DNA of 64,000 bases from Lutispora saccharofermentans (lineage in GTDB: Bacteria > Bacillota > Clostridia > Lutisporales > Lutisporaceae): the NCBI RefSeq assembly GCF_024363565.1, contig NZ_JAJEKE010000009.1, positions 62,001 to 126,000 on the forward strand. Direction: 5' to 3'. Positions 1 to 8,600 of this stretch are shown here, one piece after another. The notes under the pieces were generated by a model that saw only the letters and a program-made list of their open reading frames with translations, was not told the DNA's origin and did no database searches. The first letter of the stretch is position 1. Each line of letters opens with the position of its first letter. The position numbers and the translations under genes were made by a program.

Positions 1-696
1 GCGCATGTCTGAGAGCTTTGAAACAATCGGGGTCAGCGTAGTCTTGAGGCCGCGGTCGTGCTGGCAGGCGGCGATGGCATCGCACCACTCATGGAACACC
101 TCGTTGTCGATTTTGGGCTTCATATCATGGAGCGCCTTGTCCAGATCGGGGTCGATGAGCTTCACCTGCGTTTGAAATCCCGCGAACACGCTCCGCACGG
201 GAGGATTGAAATACTGGATGCTTTCCTCCACCGCAGTAAGGATATCCTCGCTTCGCAAGTATGCCGTGGTGATGATGGACAGCGCCGTTTCCAACTCCGC
301 AGCGATGTTCTTTTTGTAATGCGTGGCTGTCAGCCTGATGTACCAAAAAGGGATGAACATCATACCGATTGCCGTCACCGGCACGAGGAATACGTTGCCT
401 ATAAGGATGGCAAGGCTGGCGCCTACCGCGAGGAACACCAGCGACGCCGCACAGATCATGGAGAAGCGGGAGCTTCGCCCGGTTATGGCGAGTATCTCCT
501 GCACCTCGGTGATTTCCCTGCGAAGGAAGGACGGCTTTCTACGCCGGGCGGTTTCGTTGATCTCCGCCTTAATGCTCTTGTTTTTGCGTGTTAGAAACCC
601 GAACAGCCCGTTGGTAAACTCCAGCGGGGAGAGTCTGAGCAAAAGAAAAGCGCCGGTGATAAAACCGGCACAGCCAATTAAAAGGATTGTCATCAT
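1..696 (-). CDS. TadB-like Tad/Flp pilus inner-membrane protein (partial)
   Basis: The frame opens at ATG 694-696, overlapping the TadA stop codon (TGATG), and runs without a stop off the left edge of the window (232 codons seen). The N-terminus is a hydrophobic segment (MMTILLIGCAGFITGAFLLL), then a basic cytoplasmic stretch, then two further hydrophobic segments around residues 80-115. This is the layout of TadB/TadC proteins of the type II secretion F family, which form the platform that couples the pilus ATPase to pilin extraction. Position directly after TadA supports TadB. The C-terminus lies outside the window, so TadB cannot be firmly separated from TadC. Confidence 0.75.
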   Translation of the reverse strand, partial: MMTILLIGCAGFITGAFLLLRLSPLEFTNGLFGFLTRKNKSIKAEINETARRRKPSFLRREITEVQEILAITGRSSRFSMICAASLVFLAVGASLAILIGNVFLVPVTAIGMMFIPFWYIRLTATHYKKNIAAELETALSIITTAYLRSEDILTAVEESIQYFNPPVRSVFAGFQTQVKLIDPDLDKALHDMKPKIDNEVFHEWCDAIAACQHDRGLKTTLTPIVSKLSDMR

Positions 697-2120
697 CAGG
701 CAACACCTCCCGCCGCAAGGATTTGTTTCAGGGTATCCTGAGGCATCCCGTTTTCCAGAAAACGCTTCTGAAGGCTTGGGGAGATTCCCTGCAGCACGCT
801 GTGGCAGCCGTTTATGATGAATTTGCCGTCCTCCACGCGGTTCTCTGTGATTTGGAACTGGAACAGGCTGCGGAAGTTGCGTGTGCCGTCCGGCAGGATT
901 TCGCACTCCATAATCTCCATCAGCTTTCTCTGCTTGTTCTCCAGCTGTTTGGAGAAGACCACGATGGGGAAAGCTTCCGTCACCAGATCCATGAGCGTGT
1001 TGTCCGCCATGTCATATTTCCTTTTGCACAGAGTGACCATGCGGCGCCAAGTGGCTTCGCAGCTGTTGGAGTGGATGGTGGTCAGTACCGTGTGTCCGGT
1101 TCTGGCCGACTCCTGGGCGGCATAGGCTTCCGGTCCGCGCATCTCGCCCACGCAGATGATTTCAGGGTTAAAGCGCAGGGCCATGTCCAGTAAAATGTCC
1201 TGATCAATGTTCTGTTTGTCGTTTTCGCTCATGCGGGTCAGGGTATGGATGACGCTGTTGCACACCTTTCCGTCCTTTTGGCGTACCAATGCTAGTTCGC
1301 GTGAGCCGTTTTCGATGGTGAATATTCTTTTGCTATTCGGTATGGTGGTCAGAAGCCATCCTGCCAGCGTGGTTTTGCCGGAGCTGGTGGCTCCTGCTAC
1401 ACAGACCGAAATGCCGTATCTGAGGCACTCAGCCAGAAAGTCCAGCATCGGTCCGGTAGCCGTGCCGCCTCGGATGAAATCCTCTCTTTGCATGGATTGA
1501 GGGTTCACGATACGGATGGAAGCGGATACCCCCACGTCCTCGTCCACCAGCGGGGTTTTCAGCACGGCGATACGGATGTTTTTGGAGAGATGCCCCAAAA
1601 TGGCGGGGCTGGCGTTGTCCAGCACCATGCCGGACACATGAAGCATACGGCGCACTACGTTGATGGCGTGTTCGGGGCTGTCAAAGCGCTCATCCAGCTT
1701 TCTGGTGACTCCGCTGCTGTACTGCACCTCGATGTCGTTCCAGGCGTTGACGTCGATTTCCTCGATGCCTGCGCCGAAGATGTATTTTGTCAGAAATGAA
1801 AACTCAGCCATCTCTGTGTACAGGGCGTCCACCAGCTGCTCCTGTGTCATGCCCGCAACAGTAATTCGGTAATCCTGAACATATTTGGTGATGTACCGCT
1901 TGATCTGCGCCTTGACTTCCTCTGTGCCGCCATCAGTGATCAGCGCGGCATATTTGCTGGAAATGTACTCCTGCACCTCATGTAACACAGAGTTGAAATC
2001 CCTGGCAGCTTCATTGGATGAAAAAAACAGGCCCTGATTGCCTGTCATGGTGACGCTGTGCGGCCTGTCGTCTGTCAGCGGCGGGATAATCACAGCCTTC
2101 CTGCGATTCTTTCTGCTCAT
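696..2120 (-). CDS. tadA: TadA/CpaF-family pilus or secretion ATPase
   Basis: A 474-residue hexameric secretion ATPase of the CpaF/TadA (VirB11-like) family. The N-terminal domain is followed by a RecA-like domain with Walker A GATSSGKTT near residues 242-250, a Walker B stretch FNPEIICVGEMRG with the catalytic glutamate, and a His box region TGHTVLTTIHSNS. It is expected to power assembly of a Flp-type pilus or a related secretion machine at the membrane. The ATG follows a good GGAGGTG site and overlaps the end of the TadZ gene by 4 nt, so the two are translationally coupled. Mobile elements of Clostridia often carry such a minimal Tad set without the outer-membrane parts. Confidence 0.93.
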   Translation of the reverse strand: MSRKNRRKAVIIPPLTDDRPHSVTMTGNQGLFFSSNEAARDFNSVLHEVQEYISSKYAALITDGGTEEVKAQIKRYITKYVQDYRITVAGMTQEQLVDALYTEMAEFSFLTKYIFGAGIEEIDVNAWNDIEVQYSSGVTRKLDERFDSPEHAINVVRRMLHVSGMVLDNASPAILGHLSKNIRIAVLKTPLVDEDVGVSASIRIVNPQSMQREDFIRGGTATGPMLDFLAECLRYGISVCVAGATSSGKTTLAGWLLTTIPNSKRIFTIENGSRELALVRQKDGKVCNSVIHTLTRMSENDKQNIDQDILLDMALRFNPEIICVGEMRGPEAYAAQESARTGHTVLTTIHSNSCEATWRRMVTLCKRKYDMADNTLMDLVTEAFPIVVFSKQLENKQRKLMEIMECEILPDGTRNFRSLFQFQITENRVEDGKFIINGCHSVLQGISPSLQKRFLENGMPQDTLKQILAAGGVA

Positions 2121-2929
2121 ACGCCGAACACCTCCTTTGCGAGCCGGGCGATTCCCTTGCGGAAGCCCCTGCTGTCCTTGAGCGTCAGCTCTCCCAGCAT
2201 GTTCCCCGCAAGAGCCAGATTATCCAGCTCGTCCGAATGTGGAAGCTTGAAGGCGACATTGCCCAAGACCGACTCTATATGCTCTCCCGCCTGATTGGAT
2301 TTGATGTTGGAGGCTACCTTGTACTGCTTATCGGCGTCCCATTTCTGATCCTTCAGGAGCGGGAGCTGGCTGGACAGGTAGCTGACGGATTTCAGGTCGC
2401 AGTTTACCAGCCGAAGAACCGAATCAGCCTCCAGCAGGGAAACCGCCGACAGGATATCGTGGGCGATGGCACTTCCACAGTCGATGATGATGTACGGCGC
2501 AACGTCCCGCAGATGGTCGATCAGCTCGGCAGCAAGCTCCTGGGAATACGGCGGGTAGGTAAACACATTCTCGCCCTTGAGCATGCCGATAATGGTCAGG
2601 TAGTCCAGCTTCTTATGGGTGACGCAGTTCTGCTTGATGAGCAGGTCCGTCACATGGGTGGCGGCGAGGATGCTGCCGAGGGAACGCTCGCATTCCAGGT
2701 TGCTAGGCGGACAGATGCAGGGCAGCATGGGCGTGGTCATGTCACATAGTAGCAGGGCCACGTTCTTTTTCTGATCCGCCAGATACTTTGCGAGGCGAAC
2801 ACTCACCGTGGTCTTTCCGCTGCCGGGACTGCCCCATACCGCAAGCACCTGCACGTCCTGCGCCGGTTCCTCCGGCACGAGCTCAGCCTGCTTGCGGGAG
2901 AAGACGCTCCCTTTCATGAAATTGAGCAT
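2117..2929 (-). CDS. TadZ/CpaE-like MinD/ParA-type ATPase
   Basis: About 270 residues. The P-loop VWGSPGSGKTT sits near residues 32-42, followed by the ParA-type stretch ADQKKNVALLLCDMTTPML and a later IIIDCGSAIAHD that fits a Walker B-like strand. TadZ/CpaE proteins are polar or membrane-associated ATPases that localise Tad pilus machinery. I place the start at the ATG at 2927-2929 because GGAGGTGA lies 5 nt before it; an upstream in-frame GTG overlaps that site. It sits between CpaB and TadA with almost no spacing, consistent with one operon. The unusual P-loop (GSPGSGKTT rather than KGGxGKT) makes a generic AAA ATPase a weaker alternative. Confidence 0.8.
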   Translation of the reverse strand: MLNFMKGSVFSRKQAELVPEEPAQDVQVLAVWGSPGSGKTTVSVRLAKYLADQKKNVALLLCDMTTPMLPCICPPSNLECERSLGSILAATHVTDLLIKQNCVTHKKLDYLTIIGMLKGENVFTYPPYSQELAAELIDHLRDVAPYIIIDCGSAIAHDILSAVSLLEADSVLRLVNCDLKSVSYLSSQLPLLKDQKWDADKQYKVASNIKSNQAGEHIESVLGNVAFKLPHSDELDNLALAGNMLGELTLKDSRGFRKGIARLAKEVFGV

Positions 2930-2930
2930 C

Positions 2931-3773
2931 TTACTCACCTCCGGCTTCCTGTACGGGATTTTCAGGCACAGCAGGCGCTTCCTGAATTGGCGGTTGTCCG
3001 GTCTGTGAGGACGTCTGCGCCGCAGGCTTCGGATAAAGGATTTTTATTACCTTGTCCTGAAGCTCTGTAAATTTTGCGGCAGCTTCTTTGGAGCCTCTGT
3101 AAACGAGGGACAGATGGAGTTTGGCGTCCGCCTCCAGCTCCGCGAGGATTTTGGCCTGCTCCGGCGAGACCAGCAGGGTGACGGTGGCGGGGAGCTGCTT
3201 CTCACTATTATCCTTTGCGGACGAATCTGTGTTGGCGTCCTGCTGATCCGTGTCATAGCCGGAGCTGGCGGTCACGCCGATGACCTCCACATAGGTCAGT
3301 TCCGGAGGGATTACGGTCAAGCCCTGCTTTTTATAATCCGGCGCGATAACCGATACAATGTCGCCGGAAATCAGCTTGCCGGACAAACCTCCGGCAAAGT
3401 TTTTTATGCTGACGGATATGGCCTGCTTATCGCCATTGAGGTTATACAGGTAAGCGTTCTCCGACGCCGGAGTATCCGACAGCTTGGCGGGGAGGATATA
3501 GTCGCCGGGTGCGAGATCTGCCACAGCATATTTGCCGAGTACAGCGTCCTGCTGCTTTATTACATCCTCCGGCAGGTTGTAGCCGCCGACCTCCACGCTC
3601 TGGAGCATATCCTTTGTGATTTCGGCACCGGCTTTTATGTCCTTAACCACACGGATGACAGTCGTTTTCTGAGATACGCTCTGATTAAAGAGCGGTGTCA
3701 GTCCAAAGCAAATAATTAATGCCAGCACGATGCAGATTACTCCCAGCACCGTGCGGTTTTTGAGAAAACTCAT
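2931..3773 (-). CDS. cpaB: CpaB-like Flp pilus assembly protein (SAF domain)
   Basis: A 280-residue protein with one N-terminal membrane helix (residues about 9-28, LGVICIVLALIICFGLTPLF), then an SAF/CpaB domain (KAGAEITKDMLQSV and GKYAVADLAPGDYIL), an RcpC-like second domain and a low-complexity Pro/Gln-rich tail (residues about 250-280). CpaB/RcpC proteins are periplasmic or extracytoplasmic assembly factors of the Flp pilus, normally partnering the secretin; no secretin is expected or seen here, as in other Gram-positive Tad systems. A strong AAGGAGGA site precedes the ATG. It is followed within 2 nt by the TadZ gene. Confidence 0.85.
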   Translation of the reverse strand: MSFLKNRTVLGVICIVLALIICFGLTPLFNQSVSQKTTVIRVVKDIKAGAEITKDMLQSVEVGGYNLPEDVIKQQDAVLGKYAVADLAPGDYILPAKLSDTPASENAYLYNLNGDKQAISVSIKNFAGGLSGKLISGDIVSVIAPDYKKQGLTVIPPELTYVEVIGVTASSGYDTDQQDANTDSSAKDNSEKQLPATVTLLVSPEQAKILAELEADAKLHLSLVYRGSKEAAAKFTELQDKVIKILYPKPAAQTSSQTGQPPIQEAPAVPENPVQEAGGE

Positions 3774-3786
3774 AGGGTGTTCCTCC

Positions 3787-4230
3787 TTAAAATATGAAAT
3801 AGGCTGCGAGGCAGCCGAGGGAAAGAAAAGGCGCGAGAGGATATGCTTTTTGAACAGTCCTCCCGCGTAGCCTTTGGATTATGATCTTGCCTGCATGGAA
3901 TACCAGCAGAGCGGTTAAGCCTATGACCGTGGCGGTCATGATTTTAGTGAAGCCCAGCACCAGCCCTGCCGCCGCCATGAGCTTGATATCCCCGCCGTCA
4001 ATACCGCCGAAAAACAGGGCGATAATAAGGAAGAGTACAGCGGCGAGGATACCAGATAGCTTCATCGGTTCAAATGTGAGCAGGCCGGTCAGGGCAATTC
4101 CGAGGCTGATTTTGTCGGGGATTATTCGCTTTTGAATGTCGAAGACCGAGGCCGCAAGGAGCAGGGCAGCAAAAAGGCCGCCCTGCACAAGCGGCGTAAT
4201 CTGGGACAATGCGTCCAGATCAGTTCCCAT
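3787..4230 (-). CDS. Prepilin peptidase, TadV/CpaA type (A24 family)
   Basis: About 147 residues and strongly hydrophobic, the short form of the A24 aspartic prepilin peptidases (TadV/CpaA), which lacks the N-methylase domain. The two catalytic aspartate regions are visible: FDIQKRIIPDKIS near the N-terminus and the GxxD-type motif FFGGIDGGDIKLMAAAG in mid-protein. It should cleave the leader of the pilin encoded just upstream at 4220-4495. I choose the ATG at 4228-4230, overlapping the pilin gene end by 11 nt; a TTG 18 nt upstream in the same frame is the alternative. It completes the Tad module with TadA, TadB, TadZ and CpaB. Confidence 0.85.
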   Translation of the reverse strand: MGTDLDALSQITPLVQGGLFAALLLAASVFDIQKRIIPDKISLGIALTGLLTFEPMKLSGILAAVLFLIIALFFGGIDGGDIKLMAAAGLVLGFTKIMTATVIGLTALLVFHAGKIIIQRLRGRTVQKAYPLAPFLSLGCLAAYFIF

Positions 4231-4495
4231 AGTTGAACATATCGACAATACGCTGCTTCAAGGTAGGCAGAACCGTTTCGCCGAACAGGGCATAGAGACC
4301 GCCGAGGACAAGGGCGCCGATAACAACAGCCATCAGGATTTTAATAGCGGTGTCCACGAACCCCTCCCCGCGCTGAGAGCAGAGAAGCACACGAGACCTG
4401 ATGAACATTTCCGTGGCTTTTGCGACCATGTTGATGAAGATTGCGTTTGCCTTGTTGACGATTTTGCTGACAATCCTTTTTATGAGTTTTTTCAT
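4220..4495 (-). CDS. Small pilin-like protein (DUF6133-type)
   Basis: A 91-residue protein with an amphipathic basic N-terminal half and one membrane helix at about residues 56-75 (LMAVVIGALVLGGLYALFG). The stretch before the helix, RGEGFVDTAIKI, resembles a Flp pilin cleavage region: cutting after Arg-Gly would put an acidic residue at +5. It lies directly upstream of, and overlaps, the prepilin peptidase gene, so a role as the pilin subunit is likely. Similar short proteins are common in clostridial integrative elements and carry the DUF6133 label. Start: ATG with TTGGAGGT upstream. The pilin role is inference; the long N-terminal extension is unlike classical Flp pilins. Confidence 0.65.
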   Translation of the reverse strand: MKKLIKRIVSKIVNKANAIFINMVAKATEMFIRSRVLLCSQRGEGFVDTAIKILMAVVIGALVLGGLYALFGETVLPTLKQRIVDMFNYGN

Positions 4496-4541
4496 TATGA
4501 TTTACCTCCAAAAATTTTATAGTTTGTGATTGACTGTGGTA

Positions 4542-4573
4542 TCAAAAAGAAACAGCGGGGCTTAAAGTCCCGC
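4542..4573 (-). terminator. Intrinsic terminator after the SpoVG-like gene
   Basis: On the minus strand GCGGG-ACTTTAAGC-CCCGC is followed by TGTTTCTTTTTG. The stop codon of the SpoVG-like gene lies inside the hairpin. It separates that gene from the Tad module downstream. Confidence 0.7.
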
Positions 4574-4969
4574 CATCTGAATACCGGAGCCCTGCTCCGG
4601 CTGCTCAAAAAGGGGCGAATCCGTCGCCCTTTGCTGCTGGCTCTGGGTGAGCGCCTGCTTGTACGCATCGATAACCGCGTTGTTCAACTGCTCCCTGAAT
4701 TCCTTGGTAACAGGGAAGCAGATGTCCTTGTACTCGCCGTTTCCCGCCTTGTAGCTGGGCATAGCGACGAACAGTCCCTTGGTACTGTCCATGACCTTCA
4801 CGTTCCTGATTGCGAAGCAGTCATTGAGGTTGACTGACGCATAGGCGCGGACGCTGCCCTCCGGACGGATGGAGCCGATTTTGACATCCACCTTCATAGG
4901 GATAGGCTGCTCAGTGGAGGTCTGTGCGGCTTCCTGCGGGAGGTCGGCCGCTTTCTGTGTTTTAGGCAT
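4562..4969 (-). CDS. SpoVG-family protein
   Basis: 135 residues. After about 25 polar residues comes a SpoVG-like core: VDVKIGSIRPEGSVRAYASV, NDCFAIRNVKVMDSTKGLFV, MPSYKAGNGEYKDICFPV and a C-terminal helix KEFREQLNNAVIDAYKQAL. SpoVG proteins are small nucleic-acid-binding regulators originally linked to sporulation septation. Copies with an extra N-terminal tail are a regular component of clostridial integrative elements, as the position here suggests; this is therefore probably the element's own paralogue rather than the housekeeping spoVG. A strong AAGGAGGA site precedes ATG. Terminators lie on both sides, so it may be transcribed alone. Confidence 0.85.
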   Translation of the reverse strand: MPKTQKAADLPQEAAQTSTEQPIPMKVDVKIGSIRPEGSVRAYASVNLNDCFAIRNVKVMDSTKGLFVAMPSYKAGNGEYKDICFPVTKEFREQLNNAVIDAYKQALTQSQQQRATDSPLFEQPEQGSGIQMAGL

Positions 4970-5003
4970 TTGTGTTTCCTCCTTCTTAATTATTTTTGTC
5001 GTA

Positions 5004-5025
5004 TAAAAAAACAGCCTTCCGGCTG
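5004..5025 (-). terminator. Intrinsic terminator after the YodL-domain gene
   Basis: On the minus strand CAGCC-GGAA-GGCTG is followed directly by TTTTTTTATAC. It lies between the YodL-domain gene and the SpoVG-like gene. Confidence 0.8.
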
Positions 5026-5037
5026 CGGGTGATGAGG

Positions 5038-5598
5038 TTACATACTAATTGTCGGGCCTTGGTACAGCTCCTGCTCCGGCGGCTGGAACGATACCTCCTT
5101 AAAGCCGAAGCGGTCTACATAGTGAAAGGTGCTGCCTGTATCGTCATATAATTCGATAACATCCGACATGGAGAGGCTATGCCCCTCATAGCCAGATGGG
5201 TGGGCGAGGTTAAATTTGGCGAATAGCTCGTCCAGATTATTGGTATTCACCTCGCCGTCATAGACTGTCCTATAATTGTCCGGGTCCGGCTCACCGAAAC
5301 GTTCCAGAAGCTCGTCATATCCGATGAATTTCATCATGGGGTCAACGTCGGGTCTGAGTTGCCAGACACGGCACTTCTTCAGAAGCTGTGTATTGTCCTC
5401 CGGATCGAGCTTCCCCTCCGCCAGCCTTTCATAGGTGCCGGACGTCCACTCGATATCGAAGCCTCTGGTGTTTGAGAGATAGGACTTTAGCTCGTCATTC
5501 TCAAACATAGGGTCTACCACGGCCTTGCCCTTTTCGATATAGCCTGCTGTGTTGCCGTAGTAGAGGATTCGGTTGTTTTTAATTTGAATACCGCTCAT
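5038..5598 (-). CDS. YodL-domain protein of integrative elements
   Basis: 186 residues. The C-terminal part (residues about 125-180) has the YodL pattern: LDELFAKFNLAHPSGYEGHS, then LSMSDVIELYDDTG and FHYVDRFGFKEVSF. The N-terminal part is polar with no motif I recognise. YodL-domain proteins are widespread on conjugative elements of Firmicutes, often joined to other small domains, and have no settled function. The ATG follows AAAGGAG. It is cytoplasmic as far as the sequence shows. The context (SpoVG, AbrB, Dam) is the usual set of element maintenance genes. Confidence 0.7.
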   Translation of the reverse strand: MSGIQIKNNRILYYGNTAGYIEKGKAVVDPMFENDELKSYLSNTRGFDIEWTSGTYERLAEGKLDPEDNTQLLKKCRVWQLRPDVDPMMKFIGYDELLERFGEPDPDNYRTVYDGEVNTNNLDELFAKFNLAHPSGYEGHSLSMSDVIELYDDTGSTFHYVDRFGFKEVSFQPPEQELYQGPTISM

Positions 5599-5631
5599 GA
5601 AAACTCCTTTCCCGGCATTGAGATTGCCGTG

Positions 5632-8600
5632 TTACTCAAAATAGAAGTTAACGGAGTAAGTGATATTGCTCTTGTTGTACATGCAATCGTGGTTGGTGTA
5701 ATAGTAAAACTCCAGCTGACTGTAGATGCCTGGCGACAAGCTGCGGCTGAAGGTGATGCCGTTGGTAGTTGTTGCGTAGTCAAGCTGATCCCACTGTCCG
5801 GTCAGTACGTTATAGCCGCGAACACGTCCAAAGTCGTTGCCGCTGTGACCTGAAACAGGAGGAACAGTGAAGGTGTAATTTGTAATGGTTGCGCCCGCGA
5901 TGCCCTGCTCCAGAATGACGGATTCCGGTCCGCTCAGCGTCATGCCGCCGCCTCTGTTGGGGTCGGCAATAAAGAACACGATTGCAGCCCAAGGCGATTC
6001 AGCGCCGGTGGAGTCCACAGCCTTCACACGCACCACATTTTTGCCAAGCGGATAATTGGTGCTGGTCTGTGCCGGGCGGCCTTCCCATACATAGGTGATG
6101 GCGTCACCGTCAGCATCAGAGCTTGAGGCTGTGATGGTAATCGGTACGCCGGGAGCGATGCTGTTACCGTCAGGAGTGCGGGTAATCACCGGAGTTGTGG
6201 GAGCAGAGTTTGTTACTGTGAAGGTGATGGCCGTCCAATCGGAGTACAGCCCCCAGACGTCTCTTGCTCTGACATAAACGGTGCTTGTGCCAACAGGATA
6301 GTAGCTGTCCGCTGTATTTCCTGAATACTCAAGCGTTACAGCGTCGCCATCAGGATCGGTAGCCGAAGCTGAGATGTTCACCAACAGCTTGCCGTTTTGC
6401 GCCGTTCTGGTAACCGTTGCACTGCCAGTAGGTTTGTTCGGTGCAGTATTGGTAATGGTGATGCTCTGCGAATAGGTGAATACTCTGCCTGTGCTGTCGG
6501 TAGTGCTTGCGGCCAGAACATAACTGCCAGGTGCATTAATGGCAATGGTGCCGCCGCTGTTTGACAAAGATCCTGAATAGCTTGCAGGAGTGCCGTCCTT
6601 TGTCAGTGACCATGTGAGGGTTCTGCCCTCCAGTCCGGATGTGGATGGCAAGGATACATTGAAATTCCCGCCGATATGCACGGAGGACGGGATGGTGAAC
6701 GGGAAGCTGGCAATCGGCTTGACCGTTGCGGTATTGGTCGTAAATGTGAATTTTCTGCCGTTTACGTCCGTTGCTTCCGCAATCAACTTCACAGCAATGG
6801 TTTTATCCGTGCTGATGGTAAGACTGCCCCCTCCTGTGCCGACAGAGCCTGTGGCATATTGGGTATAGGGCTTGGCCTGACCGCCATCCACAGAAATAAG
6901 CCAATCGATGCCTGTTCCGTTAAGCTCTGAGCCGGAGGCGGTGACAGCAATAGGGTCGCCGCTGTAGCTGAGTGCCGTGAGTCCGAGGGTGATCGACGGG
7001 ATAGGATATACAGTGAAGCTTTGGCTCTTGGTGAAGGTGCGACCGGTGACGTCTGTCAGAGTGAGCGTCAGCTCATACTGACCTTTTGCCGGGAAGGTGA
7101 TTGTACCGCCCACTTTAGACAGGGTTCCGTTGACATAGGTTGAATATGGCTTTACGTCGCCGCTGTCCTTACTAATCGTCCAGCTTGCGGTGAGGTTCTC
7201 CAAATCAGTGCCGCTGACACTGACCGTTCCTGCTTCCCAAACGTACCAGGGCTGTGTGCTGCTTAAAGAAACAGACGGAATGGGATAGACAGTAAAGCTG
7301 CGGCTTTCGGTGAAGGGACGGCCGTTAACATCTGTCATTGTAAGGATCAGCTGATACTGTCCTTTTGACGGGAAGGTAATTGTGCCGCCAGACTTGGCCA
7401 AGTCGCCGGAAGCGTAAGCATAATATGGCTTCGCTTCGCCAGCTCCCTGCCTGACTGTCCAGCTTGCAGTAAGGTTCTCCAAATCCGTACCGCTGACTCC
7501 GACTGTTCCGGCTTCTCCGGCGTGCCAGGTCTGCGGGATGCTCAGTGTCATCGAAGGAATCGGATAGACTGTAAAGCTCTGACTTCTGACGAAGGTGCGG
7601 CCGGTTGGGTCTGTCATGGTTAGGGTCAGCTTATACTGCCCCTTTGTAGGGAATGTAATTGTACCGCCCGCTTTTGTGAGCGTGCCGGATGCATAATTCG
7701 AATACGGCTCAGCGCCGCCGTCATCCTTTATAACAGTCCAGTCTTCAGTGAGGTTTTCCAGATCCGTGCCAATGACGCTGACCGTTCCGGCTTCCCCGGC
7801 GTACCAAATCTGCGGCGCGCTGAGTGAAATGGTCGGGATCGGATAAACCGAGGTAGAGGCACTGTAGGAGAACACTCTGCTCAGCGCGTCCGTCATGGAT
7901 GCGGTGAGAGTGTAATCCCCGACCTGCGTAAAGCATATTTTGCCGCCGTAAGGGTTCAGGCTTCCCTCCATTATGCCGGAAGGCTCAACCTGCTCGCCGT
8001 CCTTGGTAAGTGTCCACTCAACTGGCAGCACATTGTTGTTGCCGCGTGTTCTCAAGTCGATGGTGCGGTCGGTGTGAGTCGCTTCAGGAAGCTCGAAGGA
8101 AATATTAAGCACAGGCAGGACTTCAATTTTGCCGCCGTTCTCAAACAGGAACACCCGCCCCGTTTCATCGGTGATGCGGGCAATCAGCTCATAGGTTCCG
8201 GCATGCTTGAAGCGGATAGCGCCGCCGGTGTTATCCAGCGTTCCGCTGACATAAGTCCCAAAATCCTGGAATCCGAAGCCGTTCTCCAACAGCCACTCGA
8301 CCTTCAGGCTGCCAAGCTCAGAGCTTTCCGGAACCACGTTGACGACGGTGTCGGTATGGGCAGTTTCCGGCAGAGTATATGAAATGCTGGGAACGGGGTA
8401 CACCTTGACCGGCGCTGTGTAGCTGTAGCTTCTGCCAGCCGGGTCGGTGAAAGAGGCTTTCAGGACATATTCGCCTTTATTTATAAAGCGGATGGAGCCG
8501 CCCGCATTTGTCAGCTCGCCCTGAACCGCATCGGCAAGGTCAACAGCTTCTCCGTCCCTGGTCAGCGACCACTGGATTGCGGCGGCGCCGAGGTTTTCAA

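Noticed and set aside
58-594. 178-codon plus-strand frame over the left edge
   Set aside because: It is antisense to the clear TadB frame, has no ribosome binding site and looks like a shadow of the coding strand.
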